Origin: Siphonodentalium dalli
Lineage: Eukaryota > Mollusca > Scaphopoda > Gadilida > Siphonodentaliidae
NCBI GenBank assembly: GCA_032622095.1
Contig: CP136063.1
Span: forward strand, 149,537,379 to 149,601,378
Reading direction: 5' to 3'
Length of the DNA stretch: 64,000 nucleotides
Below the pieces are notes generated by a model that was given only the letters and a program-made list of their open reading frames with translations, made no database searches and was not told where the DNA came from. Positions within the stretch are counted from its first letter, which is position 1; each line of letters begins with the position of its first letter. The position numbers and the translations under genes are program-made. Positions 63,850 to 64,000 of this stretch are shown here, in pieces.

Positions 63850-64000
63850 GTAAGTTCCAAGGCATAAATTACAAAGACACTCAGTTTGTCAATTCATACA
63901 GTTACAATGCTGTTTTATAGTGTTAGGACAATTTTGAGCTATCAGTTAGCCAGTCGATAGAGTGATTAACCTGTGGATATAACCTTCTGGATGTCTTTCC

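Overview
This is animal nuclear DNA, AT-rich and intron-dominated, with no prokaryotic operon structure. The repeat set (short TSD-flanked DNA transposons, DIRS-like elements, an animal-type Ty1/copia element, a tRNA-headed SINE, and several families carrying 'gtccgtccgtc' strings and the 'gatgataact' phrase) suggests a lophotrochozoan, most likely a bivalve mollusc. The organism is an inference; no sequence search was possible.

One host gene runs through the whole window on the + strand. I reconstructed 16 coding exons (61..63849) from splice sites and reading phase. The joined exons stay open for 473 codons, and every intron phase matches at every junction. The fragment begins in leucine-rich repeats, passes through a C-terminal LRR cap (exons 2-4), and continues as a helical, largely polar region ending in a basic, serine-rich segment. 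Both ends of the gene lie outside the window. I do not recognise the orthologue. A 17th exon (53646-53675) is possible but unproven.

Almost everything else is intronic mobile DNA, often nested. Intron 1 (189-7503) holds an inverted-repeat element starting next to the exon 1 donor, a hAT-like element (4613-5501) inside an older repeat, and a fold-back hairpin. Intron 2 (7661-16838) holds a 7.6 kb fold-back element with a 5-bp target duplication; inside it are a degenerate satellite, a smaller inverted-repeat element full of the 14-mer GTAACAGGAGTGAC, and a TTAA-flanked element that itself contains a SINE. Intron 3 holds a hAT-like element 34 bp past its exon. Intron 4 holds an antisense copia polyprotein (20045-21910).

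Introns 6-13 carry DIRS-like copy A (26978-29869), LINE 3' remnants, a family of five TTAA-flanked palindromic MITEs, and a 75-bp minisatellite (35931-37434) split by a Harbinger-like MITE and ending just before a 31-nt exon. Intron 14 (12.3 kb) holds DIRS-like copy B (42797-49069), itself hit by three hAT-like elements, followed by repeat-rich DNA with palindromic modules. The last intron holds a 6.3 kb hAT-like element with a perfect 8-bp target duplication that was later entered by DIRS-like copy C.

The most notable observations are: three DIRS-like elements sharing inverted terminal repeats plus an internal complementary region; two insertions dated by paralogous empty sites inside the window; a fold-back transposon enclosing satellite DNA and a 14-mer motif cluster with a perfect 30-bp hairpin; and a minisatellite whose every unit resembles a 3' splice site, directly upstream of a 31-nt exon with a weak acceptor.
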